A stretch of 64,000 nt of DNA from Fusibacter_A sp965140735 (GCA_965140735.1 OZ223306.1:3906001-3970000), one strand, 5' to 3'; shown: positions 35,916 to 44,671, counted from the first letter of the stretch. Program-made: numbers and translations. The notes: a model not told the origin generated them from the sequence alone.

Positions 35916-36504
35916 AATGGTATTTAGATTAGGCATTCATTTTTTGGTAGCGTTTCCTGTCGCTAAATATAGTGATTTCATAAGCGCTGCATCTCTTGAA
36001 AATATAGGCTTTCCTTTGGTGACTTTACGATATTATCGATTCAAATTTTCAATGATATTTGTCGTATACATGATCTTGCGAATATTTACAGAGTAGCTAA
36101 AAATGGTGAAAGTACTGACCAGTTATCCTTCAATGACTTAGTACACTGCGGATATCGGTGTTTGTCAAGGAAGTTGTCACGCTATTCTAAAATATGTAAG
36201 TTGAGAAATTTGTTCATTTCTGTAATTAATTTTATACTATTAACTATTTTCGTGGAAAATTTTATATTTTTACACAGAATTATTTACAGTACTTAAAGAA
36301 ATAAGATTTGTGAAGACTTTTATATGGATACAGATTTCAAAATATGTATAAAATACATTTATATTTCAATAAAAGATTAAAATGTTAGAAGTGTTTTTAA
36401 GTATGATAGAATAACTATGAGAACACTTAGAATCTAAAAGAGAGGATTACAGTATTCTCCAAACTCGTATTGGGTATTTTTCTAAATCAAGTAATAGTTA
36501 CGTG

Positions 36505-37195
36505 ATGAGGAAGCACTCAATATATAGTTTGAGATATTTGTATTTGTCAATAAAGATGATAAAGAGGGGGGGACATGAGTTCAATGCTGGATATAATGAT
36601 TTTAATACGCTTAAGAAAAAAATAATGAGCAGATTTAATCGGATGATTTAAAAGTGAAAAAAATTTTAAGTACATAGCATTATTGATTATTTATACACTT
36701 TTAGTATTATTGTATCTAAAAAATGTGGCGTTGCAAACTTATAAGGTATCACTAAATCAAAACTTAGAAACAGACCTTTTAAGTGTCGTCAGATTAGCAA
36801 ATAATAATTTGTATTATCTGGATCAATTTGAAAAAGTGGGCTCTTTATCAGTAGATAGTTATGAGAGAATAAAGGATAATCATTGGATGATACATATGCT
36901 CTTCTCAAATATGGAGGCCCTTAAATTGTTTCAAGACAACCTTGAGAACCGTGGGAAAATAAAAAGAAGCCACCAAGTTTTTGATATGGGAACATATATA
37001 GATAACCTTGAATATGGGAACTATAGCGACAACGATACTTCATATGAACTCTTGAGAATCTATTATAATCAGATTAATAATCGGATAGCGGCATTGATGG
37101 CTAAAAAAGACGATTCTGAGTGGAGTGAAGAGGTTGAAGTTTTTTTAGACTCAGGAAATGAAGGTGTATGGCTAGACGATCGATATCTATTTTAG
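36505..37195 (+). pseudogene. Frameshifted small membrane-anchored protein
   Basis: The main open frame (36683-37195) encodes a hydrophobic segment (IALLIIYTLLVLLYL) followed by about 140 polar residues (QNLETDLLSVVRLANNN..., EEVEVFLDSGNEGVW). It has no usable start: its frame is open only from 36647 with no ATG or GTG. A 48-codon frame with ATG at 36505 ends at 36651 (NTLKKKIMSRFNRMI) exactly where the second begins, so a one-base frameshift near 36645 would join them. The function is unknown. Its end overlaps the 23-codon lipoprotein start at 37168. Confidence 0.45.
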
Positions 37196-37239
37196 GGGCT
37201 ATTTTGATTCTTATGCTGTCAGCTTGTTCATCTAATTAA
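37168..37239 (+). pseudogene. Truncated lipoprotein: signal peptide only
   Basis: The 23-codon frame is almost only a lipoprotein signal: MARRSISILGAILILMLSAC, then SSN and stop. The lipobox LSAC is canonical. It overlaps the end of the upstream frame by 28 bases, as a downstream cistron often does. It is probably the beginning of a lipoprotein gene cut by a nonsense mutation or deletion. A functional mini-lipoprotein cannot be excluded. Confidence 0.4.
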
Positions 37240-37349
37240 ACGGTCTACGTTAAATTGATGGCTATTGCCGACGAGTACTATTCTATATATACGCTTATAG
37301 GATAGTATAAAATAAATTGTAGAACGAATAAATACATAGGCGGTGTAAA

Positions 37350-37721
37350 ATGGAAAAAAGGAGATTACTCTTACTGTTTTGTGTATGCATGTTGTTAATC
37401 GTTGAATGTGGCACACCGAACACAAGTGAGAATATGAAGCCAACTTCTTTATATAAGGCGAATCCGAGTATTGATTTAATAGTTTATAATAACTCGGCAT
37501 ATGTCAATGCGAAAGAAGTGGACTGGGTAATCGCATTAAATTTGGAAAAGAAAATACTTATCGGATCAATAAATAGAACAGGCATTACATCTAATTTTAA
37601 AGAATGGGATGCGACGATATTATCCGTAGGCACTCAAATCTATGAGACTGAGAAAACAGAAATTCTCTTCGTTGAAGAAGGTGGTGATTTAACACCCTAT
37701 CTTCTATATGTGGAAGGTTAA
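37350..37721 (+). CDS. Small putative lipoprotein
   Basis: 123 residues with a hydrophobic signal (RRLLLLFCVCMLLIVEC). The possible lipobox LIVEC has Glu before Cys, which is not canonical, so lipidation is doubtful. The mature part (IDLIVYNNSAYVNAKEVDWVI... SVGTQIYETEKTEILFVEEG) follows a pattern seen in small Firmicute lipoproteins: a beta-rich domain with YVN, VGTxIYET and an acidic tail. The start has GGCGGTG upstream, a weak site. A promoter-like TAGTATAA lies near 37300. Confidence 0.6.
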   Translation: MEKRRLLLLFCVCMLLIVECGTPNTSENMKPTSLYKANPSIDLIVYNNSAYVNAKEVDWVIALNLEKKILIGSINRTGITSNFKEWDATILSVGTQIYETEKTEILFVEEGGDLTPYLLYVEG

Positions 37722-37889
37722 TTGAGTAGAATAATAAACAGAAAGGAGATTTTATAAAGGCGCAGTGAAGCGCCTTTTTTCAATTGCATCATATTTTTTA
37801 TGAATGATATAATATAAGCAAGCATTAAATCTAAGTTCCGATATGAATAGATTATATACACACTGCATCCTGATGGGAGTGACTTGTAG

Positions 37890-38414
37890 ATGAAAAGTGC
37901 CAGACAGTTAGCCATTATAAATCTTTTAACAGAATATAAAATGATTACTGCGCCAATGCTTGCAGAACGGTTTGAAGTATCTAAAAGAACCATAAATCGA
38001 GATGTTGATGAACTGTGTATGGCAGGTTTTCCAATCATCACAACTCAGGGGAAAAACGGTGGGATATCATTAATGGAGGGGTACACCATTGATAAACGTA
38101 TCTTAAAGAAAGAAGAGTTGAAAGATATTATTGCAGGGCTCAAAGGCGTAGAAAGTGTTCGTAAAGATCATGAGCAGAAGCATCTACATTTGAGAATTAG
38201 TGATGATGAAAGCTTAGGATATGTGGGGTTTGATAGATTTTCTAACTCTTACAATGAAGCGTTTAGTATTACATTAAAGCCCTATCAAAGATATGTTGCA
38301 GTTGTTAGAGGAGAAGTTAGTGCAAAGGCTTTTCTTACAGGAAGTGGAAGAGCATTGGCCCATCCAGATGATAATGGATATATTGGGATAAACCAAGTGA
38401 AAATAATTTTTTAA
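37890..38414 (+). CDS. Truncated HTH regulator fused to an unrelated C-terminus
   Basis: Residues 1-108 match the N-terminus of the full-length WYL-type regulator at 42817-43689 at about 80% DNA identity, including the DeoR-like HTH (MLAERFEVSKRTINRDVDELC) and TTQGKNGGISLMEGYTIDKRILKKEELKDI. The match stops at GATGATGAAAGC (about 38213). The remaining 66 residues (SLGYVGFDRFSN... FLTGSGRALAHPDDNGYIGINQVKIIF) replace the WYL ligand-binding domain with something I do not recognise. It still has an intact DNA-binding half, so it might act as a competitor of its paralogue. Confidence 0.6.
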   Translation: MKSARQLAIINLLTEYKMITAPMLAERFEVSKRTINRDVDELCMAGFPIITTQGKNGGISLMEGYTIDKRILKKEELKDIIAGLKGVESVRKDHEQKHLHLRISDDESLGYVGFDRFSNSYNEAFSITLKPYQRYVAVVRGEVSAKAFLTGSGRALAHPDDNGYIGINQVKIIF

Positions 38415-38961
38415 AAAACTAGCATGGGTTTATTGAACTAGTGGAAAATGGTTTAGAAAGCCCGTGCTAAATAATTTTATGAGAGACACAAATTAATAAT
38501 TTCGATATAGTAATTTTTATAATCTCTATCAGTATATTTGCTGTTGACAAAGTAAGTCAGGTGGAAGGACTTTTACCTCTGCTAGCAGTTGTTGCAGTTA
38601 TTATATATAAATGATAGTAAGTGAATGCACATTCGTTATATGGTTATTTTCAATCATCTAAAAGTGATTGTTTTTTAGGTTCTATGTTAATAGTTGGGGT
38701 GGGGATTCAACGAATCCCTGCTCCTTGATCGTTTTTGGGACTTTTAATGCATAGATAGAAGTAAAGGGGATTTTAAGCATGGTTAATAAGCTACCAAGTT
38801 AGGTAGTTTTAATTTCACACCATCTAAATAATAGTTGTATAAAAATAAAAAATAATGATAAAATGTTCTCCAAAAGTCATTTTTTGATCTAAATAGGCCT
38901 AAATGGTTGCTTTTTTGTATGCTGATATAGAATATGTACAACGTATGACATCTTTTATGCT
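38415..38961 (+). other. Gene-poor accessory stretch
   Basis: Contents: a long-range foldback TAGCATGGG...CCCGTGCTA (38422-38470); an open frame without start (38481-38613) encoding a two-helix hydrophobic peptide (IVIFIISISIFAVDKV... LLPLLAVVAVIIYK), probably a fragment; an intrinsic terminator CAATCA-TCTAAAAG-TGATTG-T6 (38651-38676); and copy 2 of the G-rich repeat (38689-38720). I see nothing else. Confidence 0.5.
38689..38720 (+). repeat. G-rich repeat, copy 2
   Basis: AATAGTTGGGGTGGGGATT, then CAAC and GAATCCCTG. It is the second copy of the element at 13283-13313, again 12 bases after a terminator T tract. Confidence 0.5.
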
Positions 38962-39128
38962 TTGTTTTTCACTCATTTTGCAATGGGTACGACATCATTT
39001 GCAGATAAGACTTTAGTTGATGATTTTAGTTTATCAGTATCCGAGGTAGCAGGGATTCGTACATCCGTGACGAGTGACGAAACGTCAGAATATACTGCAG
39101 TTTATAATTCAGCTCAAAATACAATGGC
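38962..39128 (+). pseudogene. Fragment of an exported protein cut at the hcp remnant
   Basis: From TTG at 38962 the frame reads FFTHFAMGTTSFADKT, which resembles the end of a signal peptide with a SFA-D cleavage site, then LVDDFSLSVSEVAGIRTSV... up to 39128. There the homology with hcp begins in another frame. The start and end of the gene are missing. Confidence 0.4.
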
Positions 39129-39260
39129 GTTAAAAACATCAAGCTCGGACCAACACTTCCAGCATTCTTATCACCAAATGTGGCAAATGTTTTAGTTGAA
39201 ACTTTTGGGATCAATGGTATTGGAACAGTTCAAGAAGATATCGTTCAATTTTTAGGTTAA
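39129..39260 (+). pseudogene. Second, truncated copy of hcp (3' end only)
   Basis: The last 43 codons and stop of a second hcp gene (KNIKLGPTLPAFLSPNVANV...). There are three substitutions against copy 1, all synonymous. The downstream region, including a terminator at 39360-39405 and the GTTCCAAnTAGG pair near 39450-39490, is also a diverged copy of the hcp downstream region. The 5' part of the gene has been lost. Confidence 0.85.
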
Positions 39261-39359
39261 TTGGTATTGAGGCTTATGTAGGTGTTTGAGCAAGTGCTAA
39301 AAGTGTTTAAATATATATAATTTCCAAAATAGAGAAATTGAAATTGGGTAAGGTAGAAT

Positions 39360-39405
39360 CCCCCTATAGATCATGCAGTATAAGCGTGATTTGTGGGGGT
39401 TTTTC
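39360..39405 (+). terminator. Terminator of the hcp remnant
   Basis: CCCCC with ATCAT pairs with TGAT and GGGGG, followed by T5. It occupies the same place as the functional hcp terminator but with a different stem sequence, so the fold is kept while bases have changed. From 39406 to 39756 I see no gene. Confidence 0.75.
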
Positions 39406-39756
39406 TTGTGATGACTTTATATGAGAGATAGAGAATAGAAATTTAAGATAGGATTTGGAGTTCCAATTAGGACGATGTTTGTTCCAAATAGGCCATGATG
39501 AGGATTCGTCGATTTATATATGATATAATCAAAATCGCTCTTGAAGTTTACTTGCTATATTTTGTATCTGTCGCTGCGTAGTTATAGTTTTACTGCGTAT
39601 GCGGAAACATCTAACTGGAAATGGTAGATAGACTGAGAAAAATGTAAAAAATGAATGCTTTGAGCATATCTTCAAGTGACTATAAATAGTACCAAGAATT
39701 TTAAATGCTTGCAGAGTTTTGTAAGAAACTATATGATTTAATAATTGGAGGGCAAA

Positions 39757-41475
39757 ATGTCTATGATAAAAAAATTTTTAATAGTGGTACTTGTAATCGC
39801 TATTAACCTAAACCTTTTAGGGTGTGATGCAAACAAATCAATTCTTGAAAAGAAAAATATTTTAAATAATGATGATATAAAAGTACTCGCATCAATGGTT
39901 TTAAGGTATCAAAATAAGGATGGTGGCTTTTATCAATATTATGATGATGAAACAAGCTTATATTCAACCTTTAGAAATATTAATATTTTATCGAAGAATG
40001 AAATGTTGAGTGATGAATTAGCAGAAAATGCAAAGGAGTGGATGAAAAATATTAACAGTAACTTCTTTGTTAACGACAAAATATATATGATATTGAATAA
40101 TATATATTACTATTTAGAAATTGCAAAATTAGTAGATTATGATATTCCATTGGAAACAAAAAACTTGATTCAAAATAGGCTAAAGGAATTATATGATGGT
40201 CATAATTTTAAATTGTCAACGACTCTACAGACAGACGATACAAAACCATATGAGGGGATTAAAATTTTAGCAAATTCAGAAGGTATCCGTATATTTAAAT
40301 TGCTTAACAATAAATTGGAAAACAAAGATGAGCTTGTAAATTGGTATAATAACTTGATTGATAACAGTACATCCAATGATAATATATCATTGGGTCATAT
40401 AGGGGCTGCAATTCAAGAATTGTCAGAATTGGATACTAAACCTATTTCTAAAAACGATAAAATTTATGAAATTCTAATGAATTATGAAATTCAAAGTGAT
40501 GCTAGCTTTATTGATATTTACAATGTATTTATAATTAATAAATATTTAATTGAAGAAGGATACATGGATTATTGGTTACTTAATTATGAAAAATACTTGA
40601 TTGAATTCCAAAAAAACGGCGTATTTATTACCAAGGAAATGGCGGGCGGAAATGCATTATTCACTGACTTTGCTGTTGATATGACAACACTTTTGGATAT
40701 AAAGTTTGATTGGAGCAAAGAAGTTGATGAGATTTATCAAAATCAATTGTCAAATGGGAGTTTTAATGATTCTATCATAATAGAATCAGATTTAATGGAT
40801 ACAATTTATGCTTTTAAGCTGTTAGATATTTTAGGATTTGATTCTGCTGAGTTGGAAAATGCTAAAAAAAATATAAAAGAAAATCAAGAAAACTACAATA
40901 CATTTAACGATTATGAAAAAATACTCTATTTAAGAATGAAATATGATTTGCATATTTCCGCTCAAGATGATGAAAAGAAAGTTAGTAATTTATTAAAAGT
41001 TGCATATAATCATAGTATTGAAAAAAATTATATTCTTGTCATTCCGCTTCTAGAATTATGTAATGATTTTAAAGTTCCGGTTGACGAAGAGTATTTAAAG
41101 AAGATAAATTCATTTGTTAATATTACTGACAATAATACTATTGATCTTACTGAAGAAGAGTTTGTTCTAATGCTATATAAGTATCAACTGGCAAGAGCCG
41201 CTATGCTTCCTGACGATAATAATTTGAGAAAGAAAATAATAGAGGGATACAGAGATAATTTTCTAAATTATGAGAATCAACAGCAGTTGTTAGAATTAAT
41301 TCTAACAGCAAATATACCAGTTTCACCAGACAAAGACAATAACCAACTATTTAATGAAGCTTTTAAGAGAACTAAGTTTATCATAGAGCATAAAAAACTT
41401 GAAGATGAAGGAGGTGGAAATATTAGTTTTTATGATCTATATATGACTTTGTTGATTTTAAAATATAAAAATTAA
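39757..41475 (+). CDS. Lipoprotein with alpha-alpha toroid-like repeats
   Basis: 572 residues with a signal peptide ending in the lipobox LLGC. The mature protein is almost all helix. Motifs such as RYQNKDGGFYQYYDDE (about residue 48) and YQNQLSNGSFNDS recall the Q-x-x-D/N-G-S/G-F signature of the terpenoid cyclase/prenyltransferase toroid fold, here used outside the membrane. It is very AT-rich and Asn/Lys/Ile-rich compared with its neighbours, suggesting recent acquisition. GGAGGGCAAA precedes ATG 39757. The small gene at 41490 follows by 14 bases. The fold assignment is an inference from motifs. Confidence 0.65.
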   Translation: MSMIKKFLIVVLVIAINLNLLGCDANKSILEKKNILNNDDIKVLASMVLRYQNKDGGFYQYYDDETSLYSTFRNINILSKNEMLSDELAENAKEWMKNINSNFFVNDKIYMILNNIYYYLEIAKLVDYDIPLETKNLIQNRLKELYDGHNFKLSTTLQTDDTKPYEGIKILANSEGIRIFKLLNNKLENKDELVNWYNNLIDNSTSNDNISLGHIGAAIQELSELDTKPISKNDKIYEILMNYEIQSDASFIDIYNVFIINKYLIEEGYMDYWLLNYEKYLIEFQKNGVFITKEMAGGNALFTDFAVDMTTLLDIKFDWSKEVDEIYQNQLSNGSFNDSIIIESDLMDTIYAFKLLDILGFDSAELENAKKNIKENQENYNTFNDYEKILYLRMKYDLHISAQDDEKKVSNLLKVAYNHSIEKNYILVIPLLELCNDFKVPVDEEYLKKINSFVNITDNNTIDLTEEEFVLMLYKYQLARAAMLPDDNNLRKKIIEGYRDNFLNYENQQQLLELILTANIPVSPDKDNNQLFNEAFKRTKFIIEHKKLEDEGGGNISFYDLYMTLLILKYKN

Positions 41476-41489
41476 ACTGGAGGATTATT

Positions 41490-41837
41490 ATGAATAAGAA
41501 AAGCGCTTATATCCAAATAATCGTTTGTATATTGTTACTCATTAGTTTTATGTATAGTGCTTTTTTTAGCAATGCCGCTAGAGCGAAAAGATTATTAGCT
41601 TTAATAGAGCAGTCGTCTATTATTATCATTGTTGATGATAAAGGAAAACAAGTAAGTGAAATTCATGATATTGAAAGTTCAATTAATGTTTTGAATACAG
41701 AAGAAAAAAAGAGACTTATGAACACTGTTTATTCTGCTCAGTTTAGAGATGGAGATGACTTCATTATGGAGACGAATGTTTACAAGATGGATAATGAATG
41801 GGTTTTTAAGTGGCGGGGATTAACATTCAAATTTTAA
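41490..41837 (+). CDS. Small membrane-anchored protein beside the toroid lipoprotein
   Basis: 115 residues: one N-terminal helix (AYIQIIVCILLLISFMYSAFF) and a polar domain of about 80 residues (IIIIVDDKGKQVSEIHD..., VYKMDNEWVFKWRGLTFKF). ACTGGAGGATTATT gives a strong ribosome binding site. It forms an operon with the lipoprotein gene 14 bases upstream, so the two may act together at the membrane surface. I do not recognise the family. Confidence 0.7.
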   Translation: MNKKSAYIQIIVCILLLISFMYSAFFSNAARAKRLLALIEQSSIIIIVDDKGKQVSEIHDIESSINVLNTEEKKRLMNTVYSAQFRDGDDFIMETNVYKMDNEWVFKWRGLTFKF

Positions 41838-41928
41838 GCTTTGTTAGAGTTTAGTGTTACTATACAGAAAAATGAAAAAAAGTGAAGAGCTGTTGTCCCT
41901 TACACTTGATAAGAGATCTGCACCCTTT

Positions 41929-42246
41929 TCATTTTTCGAACGCTTCAAGAAACCGTACAGGTTTCCCAATAGATTTTGCATATTCAATTTCTGATTTTGT
42001 ACTACTGCCTACGTAGCCATCTTTATTGATTACAAATATTTCATTTGCCATATCAATTTTACGCCTATGCATATCATCGAGCATTTCTTTAGTGCCATCT
42101 TCCCAGACTTCATCGTCACCTGAATGACCAAACATCCCAACAGAAATGACGATGTTTCCTTGCAGTGTTAGTTCTTTTTGAACTTGCATGAATTCTTCTT
42201 TAAACTTGGTGCTACCACAAAGGGTAATCACATTGTATTCTCTCAT
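41929..42246 (-). CDS. Nucleoside 2-deoxyribosyltransferase-like protein
   Basis: 105 residues beginning MREYNVITLCGSTKFKEEFM, the typical start of small Rossmann-like proteins related to nucleoside 2-deoxyribosyltransferase, with SGDDEVWEDGTKEMLDDMHRRKI and the acidic Asp-Gly-x-Val-Gly-x-S/T loop (NKDGYVGSSTKSEIEYA). It would bind nucleotide sugars in the cytosol; the actual substrate is unknown. The start has AGGAGGTATTAATAGG upstream. It is a single gene, convergent with the small membrane protein gene. Confidence 0.85.
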   Translation of the reverse strand: MREYNVITLCGSTKFKEEFMQVQKELTLQGNIVISVGMFGHSGDDEVWEDGTKEMLDDMHRRKIDMANEIFVINKDGYVGSSTKSEIEYAKSIGKPVRFLEAFEK

Positions 42247-42541
42247 CCTATTAATACCTCCTTGTCCATTGATTAATAGATCACCATGCTTTAATTATAA
42301 TTTATTACATGAATTAAGATCAACCCTTATTGCTTTTACGCATAAAGACGATCTTTTGTTTAACACGATCGTAGATTAGGAACATGACAATATACGATTA
42401 AATTGACATGCACATAATATTTATTCTATAATTTAAAGGATGGAAATTAGTTCTATAAATGCCTAGAATTAAAATGTTACCTATAATGCTTTTTGACATT
42501 ATAGTATACTCTGCATCAAATAGAATAATGAGGAGTAAAAC

Positions 42542-42775
42542 ATGACTTTAATTACGTGGTTTTGTGTCATATTTCCAATTGTATTTTACATAGTGGTAAC
42601 GCGATGGTTTAGAAAGTATAAAAATATTGATTTTCCAACGGGATTTTGGAGAACAAATGGAAAACTCTATGAAGAATTTTTGCAGGGGGCAATAATGCTT
42701 GTTGGCATAATTATATCCATGATTATTTTTAGTTTGGCAACAGGAAATACGCTCCTATTATATGGGCGACATTAA
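42542..42775 (+). CDS. Small two-helix membrane protein
   Basis: 77 residues with two hydrophobic helices (about 4-20 and 50-68) separated by WFRKYKNIDFPTGFWRTNGK. AATGAGGAGTAAAAC gives a ribosome binding site. TTGACA at 42493-42498 lies inside an inverted repeat TATAATG...CATTATA (42482-42503), a possible operator. It precedes the WYL regulator gene by 41 bases and may be co-transcribed. Function unknown. Confidence 0.6.
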   Translation: MTLITWFCVIFPIVFYIVVTRWFRKYKNIDFPTGFWRTNGKLYEEFLQGAIMLVGIIISMIIFSLATGNTLLLYGRH

Positions 42776-42816
42776 AGTATTTAGAATAAAGAAAGATAGA
42801 TACGAAAGGTAATGCA

Positions 42817-43689
42817 ATGAAAAGTGACAGACAACTGGCCATTATAAACCTGCTAACAGAATATAAAACCCTCACAGCGCCAATGTTAGCTGAGCGATTT
42901 GAAGTGTCTAGAAGAACTATAAATCGTGATATTGATGAACTCTGTCTAGCAGGCATCCCCGTCGTTACAACTCAGGGCAAAAATGGTGGCATATCGTTGA
43001 TGGAAGGCTACACCATTGATAAACGGATTCTTAAGAAGGAAGAATTAAAAGATATCATTGCAGGTCTTAAAGGAATAGAAAGCATTAGTAAAGAGCACGT
43101 ACATAAACACCTACAGTCAAGACTTTGTAATGATGAAAGCGATATGATCATCGATTTGGCATCGTATTATAAAAACAGCTTGTCCGATAAGATTGAAAAG
43201 CTCAAAAGTGCCATGAGCTTACATAACCTCATAACATTTGATTACTATAGTCCAAAAGGACAAGCAATCAGACGTGTAGAGCCTTATAAGATCATGTACA
43301 AATGGTCAGGATGGTATCTCTTGGCTTACTGCGTAGAAAAACAAGCCATGCGCGTCTTTAAGCTCAACAGATTATGGTCGATTCAAATCCTCGATCAAAC
43401 ATTTGAACCCCGAAAGATTAACCAAGAAGATCTAAAGCTTGGCACTCATCTATCTGATGATAAGGCACTGGAAGTTCTATTTGATAAAAGTGTGGCGTAT
43501 TTACTTGTGGAAAGCTATGGCCCTGATTGTTATGTGGAAACAGAAACGGGTGAACTTCACTTTAAAGGCTGTTATACAAACGAGAGCTACATCATCAGCT
43601 GGCTTCTCAGCTTTGGCAACAAAGCAAGAGTGTTAGAACCAAAGCATCTTATTGCGAAGCTCAAAGAAAATGTGATGCAATTTGAATAA
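42817..43689 (+). CDS. YafY-type HTH/WYL-domain transcriptional regulator
   Basis: 290 residues. The N-terminal DeoR-like HTH (MLAERFEVSRRTINRDIDELCLAG) is followed by a WYL domain around residues 140-215 (ITFDYYSPKGQAIRRVEPYKIMYKW, GWYLLAYC) and a C-terminal WCX-like extension. Such proteins sense small ligands or nucleic acids. The WYL motif itself reads WSGWYLLAYC. The PNPOx-like gene 104 bases downstream on the same strand is the obvious candidate target. A truncated paralogue with a swapped C-terminus lies at 37890-38414. The start has CGAAAGGTAATGC upstream. Confidence 0.9.
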   Translation: MKSDRQLAIINLLTEYKTLTAPMLAERFEVSRRTINRDIDELCLAGIPVVTTQGKNGGISLMEGYTIDKRILKKEELKDIIAGLKGIESISKEHVHKHLQSRLCNDESDMIIDLASYYKNSLSDKIEKLKSAMSLHNLITFDYYSPKGQAIRRVEPYKIMYKWSGWYLLAYCVEKQAMRVFKLNRLWSIQILDQTFEPRKINQEDLKLGTHLSDDKALEVLFDKSVAYLLVESYGPDCYVETETGELHFKGCYTNESYIISWLLSFGNKARVLEPKHLIAKLKENVMQFE

Positions 43690-43793
43690 AAAAATTAAAA
43701 CATGACATATAGCTGTCGTGTTATGTGTGTTAGACTGATGTCATGAATGACTTAATACTTAAATGTAATGCAATTTAATTTAGGAGGGTTAAT

Positions 43794-44480
43794 ATGTATA
43801 CGGATATTTTTAAGCAAGCATCGGACATCGTCAATGCGAGTGAGGTTGGCTATTTTTCTGCACTTGATGAGAGTGGTTATCCAAACGTTGCCACCAGATC
43901 TAGGATCAAATCAAACGGCATTATGGAAATCTACTTTTCTACAGATATCAGTGGGCAGATGGCAAGTTCAATTCTAAGAAATGCTAAATCAGCGGTCTGT
44001 TTCAGGACGGATGGAGATAATGTTTCGCTGGTGGGTAAAAGTGAGATTATCACAGACAAAGCGGTTAAAAAAGCATTGTGGATAGATTGGTTTATTGACC
44101 ATTTTCCTGGGGGTATTGAAGACCCCGAGTATTGCGTGGTTAAGTTCACCACAGAGCGGGTTTCCATGTGGGTGGATCAAAAAGTTTACAAATTCAACAT
44201 TAGTGAGATTACAGAAATTACAAGTCGATGCGGTTTGATGTGCAACAGCTGCGATTTTAAAGAGCCTAACGACTGCAAAGGCTGTATAGCCTCTGACGGC
44301 AATCCCTTTTATGGGAAGTGTCCAATAGCGCATTGTGCTCAGGAAAAAGGGTTGATGCACTGTGGGCAGTGCGATGAAATGCCTTGTGATAATCTGAAAG
44401 ATTATTCTTGTGGGGACTCTGAACACAGTGACCATCCAAAGGGTGCAAGGCTCGACGTGCTGAGAATGTGGGCGCGTTAG
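43794..44480 (+). CDS. Pyridoxamine phosphate oxidase-like protein with C-terminal Cys-rich DUF3795-type domain
   Basis: 228 residues in two parts. Residues 1-135 follow the FMN-binding split-barrel pattern (YFSALDESGYPNVATRSRIK, EIYFSTDISGQMASSIL). Residues 145-225 form a cysteine-rich domain (CGLMCNSCDFKEPNDCKGC, CPIAHCAQEKGLMHCGQC, MPCDNL) typical of the metal-binding DUF3795 family. The fusion suggests a flavin-linked reductase with a zinc or Fe-S module. TTTAGGAGGGTTAAT precedes the start. Its WYL neighbour may regulate it. A terminator follows at 44524-44560. Confidence 0.82.
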   Translation: MYTDIFKQASDIVNASEVGYFSALDESGYPNVATRSRIKSNGIMEIYFSTDISGQMASSILRNAKSAVCFRTDGDNVSLVGKSEIITDKAVKKALWIDWFIDHFPGGIEDPEYCVVKFTTERVSMWVDQKVYKFNISEITEITSRCGLMCNSCDFKEPNDCKGCIASDGNPFYGKCPIAHCAQEKGLMHCGQCDEMPCDNLKDYSCGDSEHSDHPKGARLDVLRMWAR

Positions 44481-44523
44481 TTAAAAGCAGTATTGAATTC
44501 ATATTTTAATAAGATATTTTGTT

Positions 44524-44560
44524 AAAAGCTCATGGTTTAAAAGACCATGAGTTTTTTTAT
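44524..44560 (+). terminator. Rho-independent terminator
   Basis: AGCTCATGGT, loop TTAAAAG, ACCATGAGT then T7. Confidence 0.88.
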
Positions 44561-44623
44561 AATTTAAAACTTGTTTGGAGACAAATTTAAAGAAAGTGCA
44601 TTATATTTAAAGCGGAATCAATT

Positions 44624-44642
44624 GATAAAGATTATCATTATC
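44624..44642 (+). promoter_or_regulatory. Fur box upstream of the methyltransferase-ABC operon
   Basis: GATAAAGATTATCATTATC matches the 19-bp Fur consensus GATAATGATTATCATTATC at 18 positions. It lies about 30 bases upstream of the first gene and just downstream of a TATATT box at 44602-44607, the right place for a repressor. The operon should be induced in iron limitation. Confidence 0.75.
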
Positions 44643-44671
44643 AACATGAAACGAGAAAGGAACTCAAATAA

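Noticed and set aside
35917..36096. 59-codon hydrophobic ORF after the terminator hairpin
   Set aside because: Its apparent ribosome binding site is the GGGGGG arm of the terminator stem and the sequence shows no protein-like conservation pattern.
36040..36300. Open frame without start (reading ICRIHDLANIYRVAKNGES...)
   Set aside because: About 85 codons long but no start codon, no binding site and increasingly low-complexity AT-rich sequence.
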